From contig JAFOEU010000029.1 in NCBI GenBank assembly GCA_017387685.1, positions 1-60,465 of the forward strand: a stretch of 60,465 nt of DNA, in the 5' to 3' direction. The first letter of the stretch is position 1. Each line of letters opens with the position of its first letter. The notes beneath the pieces were generated by a model, which saw only the letters and a list, made by a program, of their open reading frames with translations, was not told the DNA's origin and did no database searches. Source of the stretch: Clostridia bacterium. Its GTDB lineage: Bacteria > Bacillota > Clostridia > Oscillospirales > CAG-272. Below are positions 1-9,430 of the stretch, one piece after another. Made by a program: the position numbers and the translations under genes.

Positions 1-30
1 AAAAAATCAAAAAAATATTTCGAAAAACTA

Positions 31-59
31 TTGACAAAACGCAAAAGGTGTGGTATAAT
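31..59 (+). promoter_or_regulatory. promoter of infC-rpmI-rplT
   Basis: TTGACA at 31-36 and TATAAT at 54-59 are separated by 17 bp, a consensus housekeeping-sigma promoter. The -10 is preceded by TGTGG, the extended context seen at many promoters in this window. Transcription would begin near 66 and run through the leader into infC. Confidence 0.9.
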
Positions 60-65
60 TTATCG

Positions 66-213
66 GCAATAAAGAAGAACACTCCGTTCTCACCCTGCCG
101 CAAGGGCGCGCAGGTGTTAATAATTTCTTTCTGTGCCCATAGTGGGCGCGGTATGATTTTGTGCGACACGGAGATTCTTCCGTGTTATTTTTATTTTTCG
201 GAGGTGAGCTGTT
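66..213 (+). promoter_or_regulatory. L20-type leader with attenuator terminator
   Basis: The ~150 nt untranslated leader of infC is rich in short complementary segments. It ends in a terminator-like hairpin, ACACGGA 166-172 paired with TCCGTGT 179-185 around loop GATTCT, followed by the U-rich run at 186-198, just before the GGAGGTGA site at 200-207. In Bacillota this operon is known to be autoregulated by ribosomal protein L20 through premature termination in such a leader. The position and hairpin fit that. Assignment to the Rfam L20 leader family was not tested. Confidence 0.7.
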
Positions 214-729
214 ATAGCTGCAAAAGAATTGCTCGTAAACGAGTCCATCAAGGCTAAAGAAGTACGAGTTATCGGACCTGACGGTGAGCAGATCGGTATT
301 ATGTCTTCCGACAACGCCCTTCGCACCGCATATGATAAGGGTCTTGACCTTATCCTCATTTCCCCCAATGCACAGCCTCCCGTATGTCGCATCGCCGATT
401 ACGGACGCTACCGCTACGAGCAGGAAAAGAGAGAGAAGGAAGCAAAGAAAAAGCAGAACATTATCGAGGTCAAGGAGGTACAGCTTTCCTGCCGTATTGA
501 GACACACGACTTCGAGACCAAGGTCAAGCACGCAATGCGTTTCCTCGGTGAAGGCAATAAGGTTAAGGTCGTATTGCGCTTCCGCGGACGCGAGATGAGC
601 CATCAGGAGATCGGTAAAGAGATCCTCGAGCGCTTCCGTGAGGCTGTCAGTGAGGCGGGAACTGTCGATAAGACTCCCAATCTCGAGGGCAGACTTATGA
701 CCATGATAGTCAACCCCATCAAGAAATAA
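214..729 (+). CDS. infC: translation initiation factor IF-3, probable AUA start
   Basis: IF-3 binds the 30S subunit, keeps 50S away and checks start-codon/initiator-tRNA pairing. The protein shows the N-domain (KELLVNESI, then REVRVIGPDGEQ-like text), a basic linker rich in K/E, and the C-domain ending in MIVNPIKK. The first ATG/GTG/TTG in frame is TTG at 229, but that lies 21 nt from the GGAGGTGA site and would cut off the conserved KEL. The codon ATA at 214 sits 6 nt after the site and yields (M)AAKELLVNE. I therefore call a non-canonical ATA start, in line with the AUU-type starts by which infC is autoregulated in other bacteria. The product is 171 aa. First gene of infC-rpmI-rplT. Confidence 0.9.
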   Translation: MAAKELLVNESIKAKEVRVIGPDGEQIGIMSSDNALRTAYDKGLDLILISPNAQPPVCRIADYGRYRYEQEKREKEAKKKQNIIEVKEVQLSCRIETHDFETKVKHAMRFLGEGNKVKVVLRFRGREMSHQEIGKEILERFREAVSEAGTVDKTPNLEGRLMTMIVNPIKK

Positions 730-801
730 GCAATCCAGCCGCACTTGCGGCTCTCGGCAAAGCCGAATAAACGAAAATTTTATTTAACAGGAGATACAAA
801 A

Positions 802-996
802 ATGGGAAAAGTTAAGACACACAAGGCCTCTGCTAAGCGTTTCTCGGTTACCGGAAACGGCAAGGTTAAGATGAACCACTCGAATCACCGCCACAAGCTC
901 GGTCTCAAGGACCAGAAGAGAAAGAGACATCTTCGTACCGGCGATTACGTAAACGGCAAGATGGCTGCAAACATCCGTGCACTCATCCAGAAGTAA
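802..996 (+). CDS. rpmI: 50S ribosomal protein L35
   Basis: A 64-residue, very basic protein of the 50S subunit, beginning MGKVKTHKASAKRF and carrying the typical HRHKLGLK and KRKRHLR stretches of bacterial L35. The length is normal for the family. Start at the ATG at 802, preceded by AGGAGA at 789-794; a longer reading from TTG 745 has no homology to L35. It lies between infC and rplT and is presumably controlled by the same L20 leader. Confidence 0.97.
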   Translation: MGKVKTHKASAKRFSVTGNGKVKMNHSNHRHKLGLKDQKRKRHLRTGDYVNGKMAANIRALIQK

Positions 997-1030
997 TCGG
1001 AACGCGAAAGAATTTTAGGAGGAAAGAACA

Positions 1031-1384
1031 ATGGCAAGAATTAAGGGCGCGATGATGACGCGCAAGAGAAGAAATAAAGTCCTCAAGGCTGCTAAGGGCT
1101 ACTGGGGCGCAAAGAGCAAGCACTTTAAGATGGCTAAGCAGGCCGTTATGAAGAGCGGTAACTACGCTTTCATCGGTCGTAAGCTCAAGAAGAGAGACTT
1201 CCGTCGTCTTTGGATCACCCGTATCTCTGCTGAGGCAAAGGTAAACGGTATGAACTACTCCACCTTCATGCACGGTCTTAAGAAGGCTGGTAGCGATCTC
1301 AACCGCAAGATGCTCGCTGAGCTCGCAGTAAGCGACAAGGCTGGCTTCGCTGCTCTCGTTGAGAAGGCAAAGGCTGCTCTCTAA
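1031..1384 (+). CDS. rplT: 50S ribosomal protein L20
   Basis: A 117-residue basic protein with the conserved N-terminal helix rich in Arg/Lys ([16 protein letters not shown]), then [22 protein letters not shown] and [18 protein letters not shown]-type text diagnostic of L20. It is an early assembly protein of 23S rRNA and, in Bacillota, the autorepressor of this operon. AGGAGG precedes the ATG. A terminator follows at 1400-1438. Confidence 0.98.
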   Translation: MARIKGAMMTRKRRNKVLKAAKGYWGAKSKHFKMAKQAVMKSGNYAFIGRKLKKRDFRRLWITRISAEAKVNGMNYSTFMHGLKKAGSDLNRKMLAELAVSDKAGFAALVEKAKAAL

Positions 1385-1399
1385 GCACTTAAATTAATA

Positions 1400-1438
1400 G
1401 GGGCTGTATGCAGATTTTCTCTGTAACAGCCCCTGTTT
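1400..1438 (+). terminator. terminator after rplT
   Basis: GGGGCTGT 1400-1407 pairs with ACAGCCCC 1426-1433, followed by TGTTT. It lies 16 bp after the rplT stop and ends the ribosomal operon. Confidence 0.75.
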
Positions 1439-1504
1439 CGGTATTTTCACATTATAATTTTTGATATATTTCGATAAAAATCGACCGAAAAGGAGGCGTA
1501 TAGG

Positions 1505-2341
1505 ATGCTATTCGGTAAAGAAATAATCACCTCAAGACAGAATCCCACCGTCCGCGAGCTCGCCGCACTTCTTGATAAAAAGGAGCGCAGAAAGAGCCGT
1601 CTTTTCCGCATTGACGGACATAAGCTCTTCCGCGAAGCCGTAAATTGCGGCGCGAAGATTGATCTCGTCGCAATATGCTCCGATAAAGCAGAACGCTATC
1701 TTCCCGAGGTTCAGTCGGCGGGCATCAAAGCGGTACTGCTTTCTCCCGATGTTTTCTCAAAGATCACAGATGAAAAAGCTCCCGATGGAATAATTGCGGT
1801 CGTAAAATATCTTGATAAGATTCATAAAACTCTCGAGCTCTCCGAGATATCCGCGCTTGCCTCCTCGGATAAAAGAATAATGGCGTTTGAATCCCTGCGT
1901 GACCCCGGTAACCTTGGAACCGTTATCCGTTCCGCATCGGCATTCGGCGTGGATACGCTCCTTCTGTCGTCGGATTGCGCCGATATTTACAACCCCAAAA
2001 CGCTTCGCGGAGCAATGGGGGCGATCTTCTCGCGCGAAATAATCTTCTGTGAAGACCTTCCCGAGGCGTTATCGCGCTTTTCTTGCGAGGGACGCCGTGT
2101 TCTTGCGGCGATTCTCGATACCGAGGCAGTTGCAGTAGATAAAGCGGCGATTACGGGGCGCGATATCATACTGATCGGAAACGAGGGGCACGGCCTCAGC
2201 CGCTCGGCTGTCGAGGCTTCAGACGTTTCCGTCATTCTTCCGATAAACACGGGACGCGGCGTTGAGTCGCTCAATGCGGCAACTGCGGCATCTGTGTTTA
2301 TGTGGGAACAGAAAAGAGTTTTTGACTCGTCTAAAAAATAA
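1505..2341 (+). CDS. TrmH/SpoU-family RNA 2'-O-methyltransferase
   Basis: A 278-aa SPOUT methyltransferase. The N-terminal RNA-substrate-binding segment (about residues 8-100, with ITSRQNPTVREL) resembles RlmB-like enzymes. The C-terminal SpoU domain shows the three motifs: NLGTVIRSASAFG (about 136-148), ILIGNEGHGLS (about 222-232) and LPINTGRGVESLNAATA (about 244-260), which form the knotted SAM site. It probably 2'-O-methylates rRNA or tRNA with SAM; the exact nucleotide cannot be told. Strong AAGGAGG before ATG 1505. It lies 21 bp upstream of dprA and is likely cotranscribed with it. Confidence 0.9.
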   Translation: MLFGKEIITSRQNPTVRELAALLDKKERRKSRLFRIDGHKLFREAVNCGAKIDLVAICSDKAERYLPEVQSAGIKAVLLSPDVFSKITDEKAPDGIIAVVKYLDKIHKTLELSEISALASSDKRIMAFESLRDPGNLGTVIRSASAFGVDTLLLSSDCADIYNPKTLRGAMGAIFSREIIFCEDLPEALSRFSCEGRRVLAAILDTEAVAVDKAAITGRDIILIGNEGHGLSRSAVEASDVSVILPINTGRGVESLNAATAASVFMWEQKRVFDSSKK

Positions 2342-2362
2342 AAATCAGAGAGAGGCGCGGTT

Positions 2363-3664
2363 ATGAGCGATTTCACAAAAGAAAGTATACTCTACGAGAT
2401 ATGGCTTACTACCTGTATTTATGCCGGTTCTATGGCATATGAAAAGCTTTTGGAGCATTATCCTTCAGCATATGAGATCTACCGTGCGGATGCCGAGGAG
2501 CTCGAGCGGATCGGAATAAGCGAAAGGCTCATTGCTTCACTCTCTAAAAAAGATCTCCGCAGAGCGAACGAAGCGGCTGAATTTTGCGTTAAAAAGAACA
2601 TCCGTCTTCTCGTAAACGGAGAAAAAGACTATCCCGAGCGACTGGCAACGATCCCGAATCCACCCTACGCGCTTTATGTCAGAGGCTCGCTGAAAAATGC
2701 GGAAAGTGAATACTCAACCGCCGTCGTCGGTACGCGCAATATGAGCGAATACGGTATGCGAATGGCGTATAAGATAGCTTATGAGCTTGCCGCCGCGGGT
2801 GCAGCTGTCATCAGCGGAATGGCACTCGGAGTTGACGGTATGGCTCACGTCGGCGCACTTGAAGCGGGTGGAGATACCGTAGCTGTTCTCGGCTGCGGAC
2901 TTGATAAGATCTATCCCAAAACCCACAGAACTCTTATGGGATACATTGCGGAGCGCGGTGCGCTCGTCAGCGAATATGCCCCGGGAACTCCCCCGATGAG
3001 CGGAAACTTTCCGCTCCGTAACAGAATAATCAGCGGACTTTCGCGTTCAACTCTCGTTATAGAGGGCAATCCCAACAGCGGATCGATGCTGACGGCACGC
3101 GAGGCTATCAGGCAGGGGCGAGATATCTTTGCAATCCCCGGCAACGTGGGTGCGGGCAACGCGCTTGGAACGAACGAGCTTATCCGCGACGGTGCAAGAG
3201 TTGCGCTTTGTGCGCGTGACATAATCGGAGTCAGAGGCATCGACGGCATTGATCTCAACAGACTTGCTGAAGCAGAGCTTAATTCCGACCTTGATATCGC
3301 GATCCTTAACCGTTACGGTGTTGCTCCCGCTGCATATGTTTCAGCACCCACTCCTCGCGAGGATATCGGCGGATTCGATCAACCCGAGCCTCCGAAAAAG
3401 GAAATAAAGAAGCCGTCAGCACCTCGTAAGCAGAGTGTGAAGTCGGAATCGGTATCCGAGGTCTCTGCCGAGATCCCCTCCTCACGTCCTTCCGGCATCC
3501 TTGGTGAGATATACGAGTCAATGCCCGTGGGCACTCCGGTCAGTGCGGATTTCTTTGAGAGATTTGGTCTTGACTCGGGAAAGCTGATGGCTTATATCGC
3601 TATGCTTGAGGTCCGCGGATACGTGCTCTCGACGCCCGGAGGAACTTATTTGAGAAAATTTTGA
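2363..3664 (+). CDS. dprA: DNA-processing protein DprA/Smf
   Basis: DprA loads RecA onto incoming single-stranded DNA during transformation and is often kept in species not known to be competent. The 433-aa protein has an N-terminal helical SAM/HhH-like region (about 10-75) and the Rossmann-fold core with AVVGTRNMSEYG, VISGMALGVDGMAH, NFPLRNRIISGLS and the SGSMLTAREA and IFAIPGNV motifs (about 115-290). A variable Pro/Ser/Lys-rich linker (about 330-375) leads to a winged-helix end (PVSADFFERFGLDSG). It sits directly before topA, a conserved arrangement in Firmicutes. Confidence 0.95.
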   Translation: MSDFTKESILYEIWLTTCIYAGSMAYEKLLEHYPSAYEIYRADAEELERIGISERLIASLSKKDLRRANEAAEFCVKKNIRLLVNGEKDYPERLATIPNPPYALYVRGSLKNAESEYSTAVVGTRNMSEYGMRMAYKIAYELAAAGAAVISGMALGVDGMAHVGALEAGGDTVAVLGCGLDKIYPKTHRTLMGYIAERGALVSEYAPGTPPMSGNFPLRNRIISGLSRSTLVIEGNPNSGSMLTAREAIRQGRDIFAIPGNVGAGNALGTNELIRDGARVALCARDIIGVRGIDGIDLNRLAEAELNSDLDIAILNRYGVAPAAYVSAPTPREDIGGFDQPEPPKKEIKKPSAPRKQSVKSESVSEVSAEIPSSRPSGILGEIYESMPVGTPVSADFFERFGLDSGKLMAYIAMLEVRGYVLSTPGGTYLRKF

Positions 3665-3673
3665 AATTTCCTC

Positions 3674-3702
3674 TTGACAAGCGAAAAAAAACAGTATACA
3701 AT
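3674..3702 (+). promoter_or_regulatory. promoter of topA
   Basis: TTGACA 3674-3679 and TACAAT 3697-3702 are spaced by 17 bp, in the 91 bp gap between dprA and topA. The topA start is about 54 bp downstream. Confidence 0.7.
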
Positions 3703-3755
3703 ATAAAATAGGCATTTTTGCACGAAACCTATTTTGAAAGGAACATTTTGGTCGT

Positions 3756-6131
3756 ATGGCTAAGAATCTGGTAATAATCGAGTCCCCCTCAAAGGCGCAT
3801 ACCATTCAGGCGTGTCTCGGTTCGAATTATAAAATAGTAGCATCGAAGGGACATGTGCGCGATCTGCCCAAGTCCACCTTCGCAATTGACATTGAAAATG
3901 ATTTCAAACCCAAATATATAAACATCCGCGGTAAGGGCGACCTTATCAAGGAGCTCAAAAAGGAAGCTAAGGCGGCAAAGACCGTCTTTCTCGCGACTGA
4001 CCCTGACCGCGAGGGAGAGGCTATCTCCTGGCATCTCGCGGCAGCACTTGAAATTCCCGATGATAAGCTCAAGAGAGTAACCTTCAACGAGATCACCAAG
4101 ACCGCAATCAAGGCTTCCATCAAGCAGCCCCGCGCGATCGATATCAATCTCGTTAACGCGCAGCAGTCGCGCCGTATCCTCGACCGTATCGTGGGCTACA
4201 AGCTCTCACCCCTGCTTTGGAAGCGAGTAAAGCACGGTCTTTCTGCAGGACGCGTACAGTCGGTCGCAACCCGACTTGTTGTTGAACGCGAGGAAGAGAT
4301 CCGCGCATTCATCCCCGAGGAATACTGGACCGTTGCCGCAAAGCTCAATGCGGACGGAAGCATCGTAGAGGTAAGATATTACGGCGATGCCGCAACAGGA
4401 AACAAGGTCAAGCTTCAGAGCGAAGCAGAGGCAAAGGCTGTCGTTGATGCCGTTCTCGGCAAGAATATGAACGTTAAGTCGGTCAAGAGAGGCGTTAAGT
4501 ATAAGACTCCCGCACCTCCCTTTACCACCTCCACAATGCTTCAGGAAGCCGCAAGAAAGCTCGGCTTCCAGTCTGCGAGAACCATGCGTACCGCGCAGGA
4601 GCTCTATGAAGGTATCAACCTCGGCACTGCCAACGGCGGCGCACAGGGTATTATCACATATATGCGTACCGACTCGCTCCGTATCGCCGCAGAGGCTCAG
4701 GAGGCTGCACGTGAATTTATCACCGAAAAGTACGGTGAGAGCTTCTGTCCCACAACTCCCCGAGTGTATAAGACAAAGGCAAATGCTCAGGATGCGCACG
4801 AAGCGATCAGACCCGCAAGAGTTGCGCTTCTCCCCGCACAGATCAAGCCCTACCTTACCCCCGATCAGTTCAAGCTCTATAAGCTTATCTGGGAACGCTT
4901 CGTAGCGAGCCAGATGGAGTCCGCAAAGCTTGACACACTTAATATTGATTTTGAGTCCGCAGGTCATCTTTTCCGTACAGGCGGATATACCGTTGCCTTC
5001 CAGGGCTATATGGCGGTATACGAGGAGAGCGCAGACGAATCCGCAAAGAAGGCGGACGATCCCGACGATATCAAGAATTTCAAAATTCCGAATATCACCG
5101 AAGGTCAGTCGCTTCCTTGCGTTGACGTCAGCCGTGCAAAGCACTTTACCGAGCCCCCTGCAAGATATAACGAAGCAAGCCTTATCAAGGCTCTTGAGGA
5201 AAAGGGTATCGGACGTCCCAGTACCATCCCTCCCACCATCACCACCATTATCTCCCGCGATTACGTAAAGCGCGAGGGTAAGGCTCTTATTCCTACTGAA
5301 CTCGGCGAGGTGACTACCGCAATGATGAAGGAGGACTTTGCCGACATCGTTGACTATAAATTCACCGCAAGAATGGAAAGCCAGCTCGACGAGATCGAAG
5401 CGGGCGAGACCGATATGATCGACGTCCTCCGCGAATTCTGGGAGGGCTTTGAGCGCGAGCTTTCGGCGGCAGAGAAGAAGAGCGTATACGAAACCGCTCC
5501 CGCTATTGTTGAGGAAACAGACATTATCTGCGATAAGTGCGGCGCGAAGATGATAGTCAAATCGGGCAGATTCGGTAAGTTTGCCGCTTGCCCGAACTAT
5601 CCCGAGTGCAAGAACACCAAGCCGCTCGATGCCAATAAGCAGACCGAGAAAAAGGCTCCCGTTGTCGCTGATTTCAAGTGTGAGGTCTGCGGCGGCGATA
5701 TGGTAGAGCGTCACGGCAGATACGGCAGCTTCTTCGCTTGCGCAAACTACCCCAAGTGTAAGTTTATCAAGCAGCAGCAGAATAAGCTCGAGGGCGTTGC
5801 TTGTCCCAAGTGCGGCTCGGCGATCCTTGTCCGTCAGGGCAGAAACCGCAGTCAGTTCTACAGCTGTGAAAAATACCCCGAGTGCGATTGGTCGAGCTGG
5901 GATCTTCCCACCCCCGAAAAATGCCCCGATTGCGGAGAGATTCTTTACAAGAAGAAGTCCCGCCCCGGTGCGCTCCTTTGCAAGAATAAGGATTGCGGAT
6001 ACGTTAAGGAAGAGCCCGTGACCGAGGAAAAGTACGATTATATCCCCGCGGATAACGACACCTTGCCCGAATCTCCTATCTCTCCGCTCGATATGCCTCC
6101 CCCTCCCGATGACGGCGACGTACCGTTTTGA
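3756..6131 (+). CDS. topA: DNA topoisomerase I (type IA)
   Basis: TopA relaxes negative supercoils through a transient 5'-phosphotyrosine break. The 791-aa protein starts with the TOPRIM domain (LVIIESPSKAHTI; metal-binding DPDREGE at about 90). The catalytic Tyr is about residue 302 in ITYMRTDS. The gate and clamp domains follow to about 580. Four C-terminal Cys4 zinc-ribbon motifs (about 592-770, of the form CDKCG...CPNYPEC) bind ssDNA and RNA polymerase. It ends in an acidic/Pro tail. ATG at 3756 has AAAGGAA upstream. Length and order are standard for Firmicute TopA. Confidence 0.98.
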   Translation: MAKNLVIIESPSKAHTIQACLGSNYKIVASKGHVRDLPKSTFAIDIENDFKPKYINIRGKGDLIKELKKEAKAAKTVFLATDPDREGEAISWHLAAALEIPDDKLKRVTFNEITKTAIKASIKQPRAIDINLVNAQQSRRILDRIVGYKLSPLLWKRVKHGLSAGRVQSVATRLVVEREEEIRAFIPEEYWTVAAKLNADGSIVEVRYYGDAATGNKVKLQSEAEAKAVVDAVLGKNMNVKSVKRGVKYKTPAPPFTTSTMLQEAARKLGFQSARTMRTAQELYEGINLGTANGGAQGIITYMRTDSLRIAAEAQEAAREFITEKYGESFCPTTPRVYKTKANAQDAHEAIRPARVALLPAQIKPYLTPDQFKLYKLIWERFVASQMESAKLDTLNIDFESAGHLFRTGGYTVAFQGYMAVYEESADESAKKADDPDDIKNFKIPNITEGQSLPCVDVSRAKHFTEPPARYNEASLIKALEEKGIGRPSTIPPTITTIISRDYVKREGKALIPTELGEVTTAMMKEDFADIVDYKFTARMESQLDEIEAGETDMIDVLREFWEGFERELSAAEKKSVYETAPAIVEETDIICDKCGAKMIVKSGRFGKFAACPNYPECKNTKPLDANKQTEKKAPVVADFKCEVCGGDMVERHGRYGSFFACANYPKCKFIKQQQNKLEGVACPKCGSAILVRQGRNRSQFYSCEKYPECDWSSWDLPTPEKCPDCGEILYKKKSRPGALLCKNKDCGYVKEEPVTEEKYDYIPADNDTLPESPISPLDMPPPPDDGDVPF

Positions 6132-6152
6132 TCAGAAAAGGAATTGATTGAT

Positions 6153-7511
6153 ATGACAGGCGAAATGCCCAAGACCATAAACGTCCTCGGTGCGGGACTT
6201 GCCGGCTGTGAAGCCGCTTGGCAAGCCGCGCGCCTCGGCGTCAAGGTAAAGCTTTACGAGATGAAGCCGAAAAAAATGTCCCCCGCTCACAAGAGCGAGG
6301 GCTTTGCCGAGCTTGTTTGCTCGAATTCGCTTCGCTCGGACAGCGTTACCAACGCAGTAGGACTTCTTAAAGAGGAAATGAGACACCTTTCCTCGCTTAT
6401 ACTCGAGGCGGCTGATGCCACCCGCGTTCCCGCGGGCTCGGCTCTTGCTGTTGACAGAGTAAAATTTTCCGAATATATCACCGAAAAAATTCGTACCAAC
6501 CCCAATATCGAGGTTATCGAAGAGGAAGTGACCTCCATCCCCGAGGGTGAGATCACAGTTATCGCAACCGGTCCTCTCACAAGCGATGATATGGCTGAAT
6601 ATATCAGAACCGAGCTCGGTTGCCCCGGTCTGCATTTCTTTGATGCCGCCGCGCCGATCGTTGACGCGGAAAGCATCAATACCGATATCGCTTTCTTCGC
6701 TTCAAGATATGATAAGGGTGATGCGGATTACCTCAACTGTCCTATGACCAAGGAGCAGTACGATGCCTTTTACGATGCCCTTGTGACTGCACGCGAGGCG
6801 GAGCTTCATGATTTCGATAAGGAAGCGCAGAAGGAGCTCAAGGTCTTCGAGGGCTGTATGCCCGTCGAGGTAATGGCGAAGAGGGGAAGAGATACTCTTC
6901 TTTTCGGTCCTCTCAAGCCGGTGGGACTTAACGATCCCCGACATCCCGAGGTGAAGTGCTATCATGCTGTGGTTCAGCTCCGCCGCGAGGATGAGCACGG
7001 AAGTATGTATAACCTCGTCGGATTTCAGACTCACCTTGCATTCCCCGAGCAGAAGCGCGTATTTTCAATGATCCCCGGACTTGAAAACGCCGAATTCCTG
7101 CGCTACGGTATAATGCACAGAAACACCTATCTCAACTCCCCCGGTCTGCTCGGAGCGGATTATTCGCTCATCTCCCACCCCGGAGTCTTCTTTGCGGGCC
7201 AGATGACGGGCGTTGAGGGATATATCGAATCTGCGGGTTCGGGACTCGTTGCCGGTCTCAACGCCGCGCATCTCGCTCTCGGTGAGGAGCCTGTGCTGTT
7301 CCCCAAAGAGACGATGATCGGCGCAATGGCGGGGTACGTTTCAAATGGCACTACGGGAAGCTTTACACCTATGAATGCAAACTTCGGTATCATCGCGCCT
7401 CTCGGCTACAAGGTCAAGGGCGGTAAGGTCGCGAGATATACCGTTTACGCGGAGAGAGCTCTCGCCGCGATAAAGAACTTCGGGCAGAAGCCTGACGGAG
7501 AAGAGAAATGA
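6153..7511 (+). CDS. trmFO: methylenetetrahydrofolate-tRNA-(uracil-5)-methyltransferase TrmFO
   Basis: This FAD/folate enzyme makes m5U54 in the T-loop of tRNA using methylene-THF. The 452-aa protein begins with the FAD-binding fold [18 protein letters not shown]. It continues with [12 protein letters not shown], which carries a conserved Cys, and with [24 protein letters not shown] and the C-terminal FAD contacts [16 protein letters not shown] 6153 is chosen over TTG 6144 because AAGGA at 6138-6142 is properly spaced only for the former. topA followed by trmFO is a classic Firmicute pair. Its stop overlaps the plsX start by 4 bp. Confidence 0.96.
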   Translation: MTGEMPKTINVLGAGLAGCEAAWQAARLGVKVKLYEMKPKKMSPAHKSEGFAELVCSNSLRSDSVTNAVGLLKEEMRHLSSLILEAADATRVPAGSALAVDRVKFSEYITEKIRTNPNIEVIEEEVTSIPEGEITVIATGPLTSDDMAEYIRTELGCPGLHFFDAAAPIVDAESINTDIAFFASRYDKGDADYLNCPMTKEQYDAFYDALVTAREAELHDFDKEAQKELKVFEGCMPVEVMAKRGRDTLLFGPLKPVGLNDPRHPEVKCYHAVVQLRREDEHGSMYNLVGFQTHLAFPEQKRVFSMIPGLENAEFLRYGIMHRNTYLNSPGLLGADYSLISHPGVFFAGQMTGVEGYIESAGSGLVAGLNAAHLALGEEPVLFPKETMIGAMAGYVSNGTTGSFTPMNANFGIIAPLGYKVKGGKVARYTVYAERALAAIKNFGQKPDGEEK

Positions 7512-8548
7512 TAGTAATTGTTGACTGTATGGGCGGAGACCGTGCACCTCTTGAGGTAGTCAAGGGCGCATATGCCGCTTCACTCGAATATAATGCTAAT
7601 TTCATACTCGTCGGCGATAAGGCAGAGATCCACCGTATTGCCGCGGCAGAAGGAATGGACCTGCGCCGTTTTGACATAGTTGATGCCCCCGTTACCGTCG
7701 AAATGACCGATCCTCCTCTTGCCGTTATGAAGGCGAAGAAGGACTCGAGTATGAACGTCGCGCTTACGATGCTCGCTGAAGGAAAGGGAGATGCTCTCGT
7801 CAGCACGGGTAATACGGGCGCACTTTTCACGGGCGCGACTCTGATCGTCCGTAAGATCAAGGGCATCAAGCGCCCCGCTATCGCAAGCATTCTGCCTATG
7901 ACGCCACCTGTACTTCTGCTTGATTCGGGCGCAAATATCTCAGTAACTCCTGCCGATCTTGAGCAGTTTGCCATTATGGGCAATATTTATATGCATAAGA
8001 TATACTCTCTTCCTGCTCCCCGTATAGGACTCTTGAACAACGGTACGGAGGAAACGAAGGGCACCGAGCTTCAGCTTGAAGCGTATAAGCTCCTCTCGGA
8101 ATCGCCCTCGCTCAATTTCGTTGGAAATATCGAGGCGAATATGGTTCCGAAGGATGCCTGCGACGTCCTCGTCACCGACGGATTTACCGGAAACGTGCTG
8201 CTTAAATGTATCGAGGGCATGGGAAAGATGATGCTCCGCACGATGAAGGATATCTTCTACGCCGACGTGGTAGCAAAGATATCGGGCTTACTTATCAAGA
8301 AAAAGATAGGCGACGTCAAGGCTCGCTTTGATCCCAATGAATACGGCGGTGCGCCCATTCTCGGCATTGCAAAGCCCGTTATAAAGGCGCACGGATCCTC
8401 CAATGCCAAGGCGGTCAAAAGCGCGATCAGACAGGCGATCGCTTACGCCGATTCGGGCGTAATTTACGATATTGCCCGCGAAACGAAGCTCTTTACTATG
8501 ACATCCGCACCCAAAACTGAAGCGGCTGCGGAAAAAGTTGAAAAATAA
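7508..8548 (+). CDS. plsX: phosphate acyltransferase PlsX
   Basis: PlsX converts acyl-ACP to acyl-phosphate, the donor used by PlsY in phosphatidic-acid synthesis. The 346-aa protein starts [11 protein letters not shown], has the [13 protein letters not shown] and [10 protein letters not shown] motifs and the C-terminal [10 protein letters not shown] and [11 protein letters not shown] text typical of the family. ATG overlaps the trmFO stop (ATGA), suggesting coupled translation. In many Firmicutes an acyl carrier protein gene follows; here rnc follows directly. Confidence 0.97.
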   Translation: MIVIVDCMGGDRAPLEVVKGAYAASLEYNANFILVGDKAEIHRIAAAEGMDLRRFDIVDAPVTVEMTDPPLAVMKAKKDSSMNVALTMLAEGKGDALVSTGNTGALFTGATLIVRKIKGIKRPAIASILPMTPPVLLLDSGANISVTPADLEQFAIMGNIYMHKIYSLPAPRIGLLNNGTEETKGTELQLEAYKLLSESPSLNFVGNIEANMVPKDACDVLVTDGFTGNVLLKCIEGMGKMMLRTMKDIFYADVVAKISGLLIKKKIGDVKARFDPNEYGGAPILGIAKPVIKAHGSSNAKAVKSAIRQAIAYADSGVIYDIARETKLFTMTSAPKTEAAAEKVEK

Positions 8549-8569
8549 CGAAAGTGAGAAGTTGGTATC

Positions 8570-9289
8570 GTGTTCGATACGTTAAATACAGCCGAGCTTG
8601 AGGCGAAGATCGGATATAGCTTCAAGGATCGATCTCTGCTTGAGGAAGCGCTTACTCATTCCTCATATGCAAACGAGCACGGCGGAATCAAGAAGCATAA
8701 GTGCAACGAGCGCCTTGAATTTCTCGGCGATGCTGTGCTGTCATCAATAACGGCGGAATATCTTTTCCGCAAATATTTCGATCACCCCGAGGGAGATCTG
8801 ACCCGTATGAGAGCCGAGCTCGTTTGCGAGAAGGCGCTTGCCGAGTACGCGGGCAAGATCGGTCTCGGTAAGGTTCTTTTGCTCGGCAAGGGCGAGGAAA
8901 GAGGCGGAGGACGCGAGAGAAAGTCGATCCTTGCCGATGCCTTTGAGGCTTTGCTTGCCGCAGTTTATCTTGATGCGGGAGCCAATAACGAGGCAAAGGA
9001 TGCGATCAGACGGTACCTTATGCCCCTCGTTGAGTCGCGCCTCGATGCCCTTCTTGCAGAGTGGCACGGTGCGGATTACAAGACCCTGCTCCAGCAGTTC
9101 ATTCAGCGTTCCGAGGGCGAGATCCTTGAGTACGTTACTGTAGGTGAGAGAGGCCCCGATCACGCAAAGGTCTTTACAGTCGAGGCTCGTCTTAACTCCA
9201 ATATCATCGGAACCGGAGAGGGCGCAACCAAGCGCGCCGCGGAGCAGGCTGCAGCAAAGCAGGCGCTCATTCTCTTCGGAGAGCTATAA
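8570..9289 (+). CDS. rnc: ribonuclease III
   Basis: RNase III cleaves double-stranded RNA in rRNA and mRNA processing. The 239-aa protein has the endonuclease signature ERLEFLGDAVL (about 45-55), the second acidic cluster LADAFEALLAAVYLD (about 122-136) and a C-terminal dsRNA-binding domain (about 160-238) ending TKRAAEQAAAKQAL. The start is GTG at 8570; the upstream ribosome site is weak (AAAGTGAGAAG). It lies 21 bp after plsX and just before a terminator-like hairpin. Confidence 0.96.
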   Translation: MFDTLNTAELEAKIGYSFKDRSLLEEALTHSSYANEHGGIKKHKCNERLEFLGDAVLSSITAEYLFRKYFDHPEGDLTRMRAELVCEKALAEYAGKIGLGKVLLLGKGEERGGGRERKSILADAFEALLAAVYLDAGANNEAKDAIRRYLMPLVESRLDALLAEWHGADYKTLLQQFIQRSEGEILEYVTVGERGPDHAKVFTVEARLNSNIIGTGEGATKRAAEQAAAKQALILFGEL

Positions 9290-9299
9290 TTCTATATTC

Positions 9300-9340
9300 G
9301 CAGGGTGGATTTTCGGGTTCACCCTGCAAAAGTGTTTTTT
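9300..9340 (+). terminator. terminator-like hairpin after rnc
   Basis: GCAGGGTG 9300-9307 pairs with CACCCTGC 9320-9327; a TTTTTT run lies a little further on at 9335-9340. The gap between stem and U-tract is longer than ideal, so termination may be partial. Confidence 0.55.
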
Positions 9341-9430
9341 AACTCAAACGCAAAACTGTATTTTGCGATTGAAAACCGCGCTTATCGCAGCCGAAAAAAC
9401 GGATTTTTAAGTGGAAATTCGGAAAGGAGA

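Noticed and set aside
4206-5714. A ~500-codon open frame antisense to topA
   Set aside because: Shadow of topA without start signals or recognisable domains.
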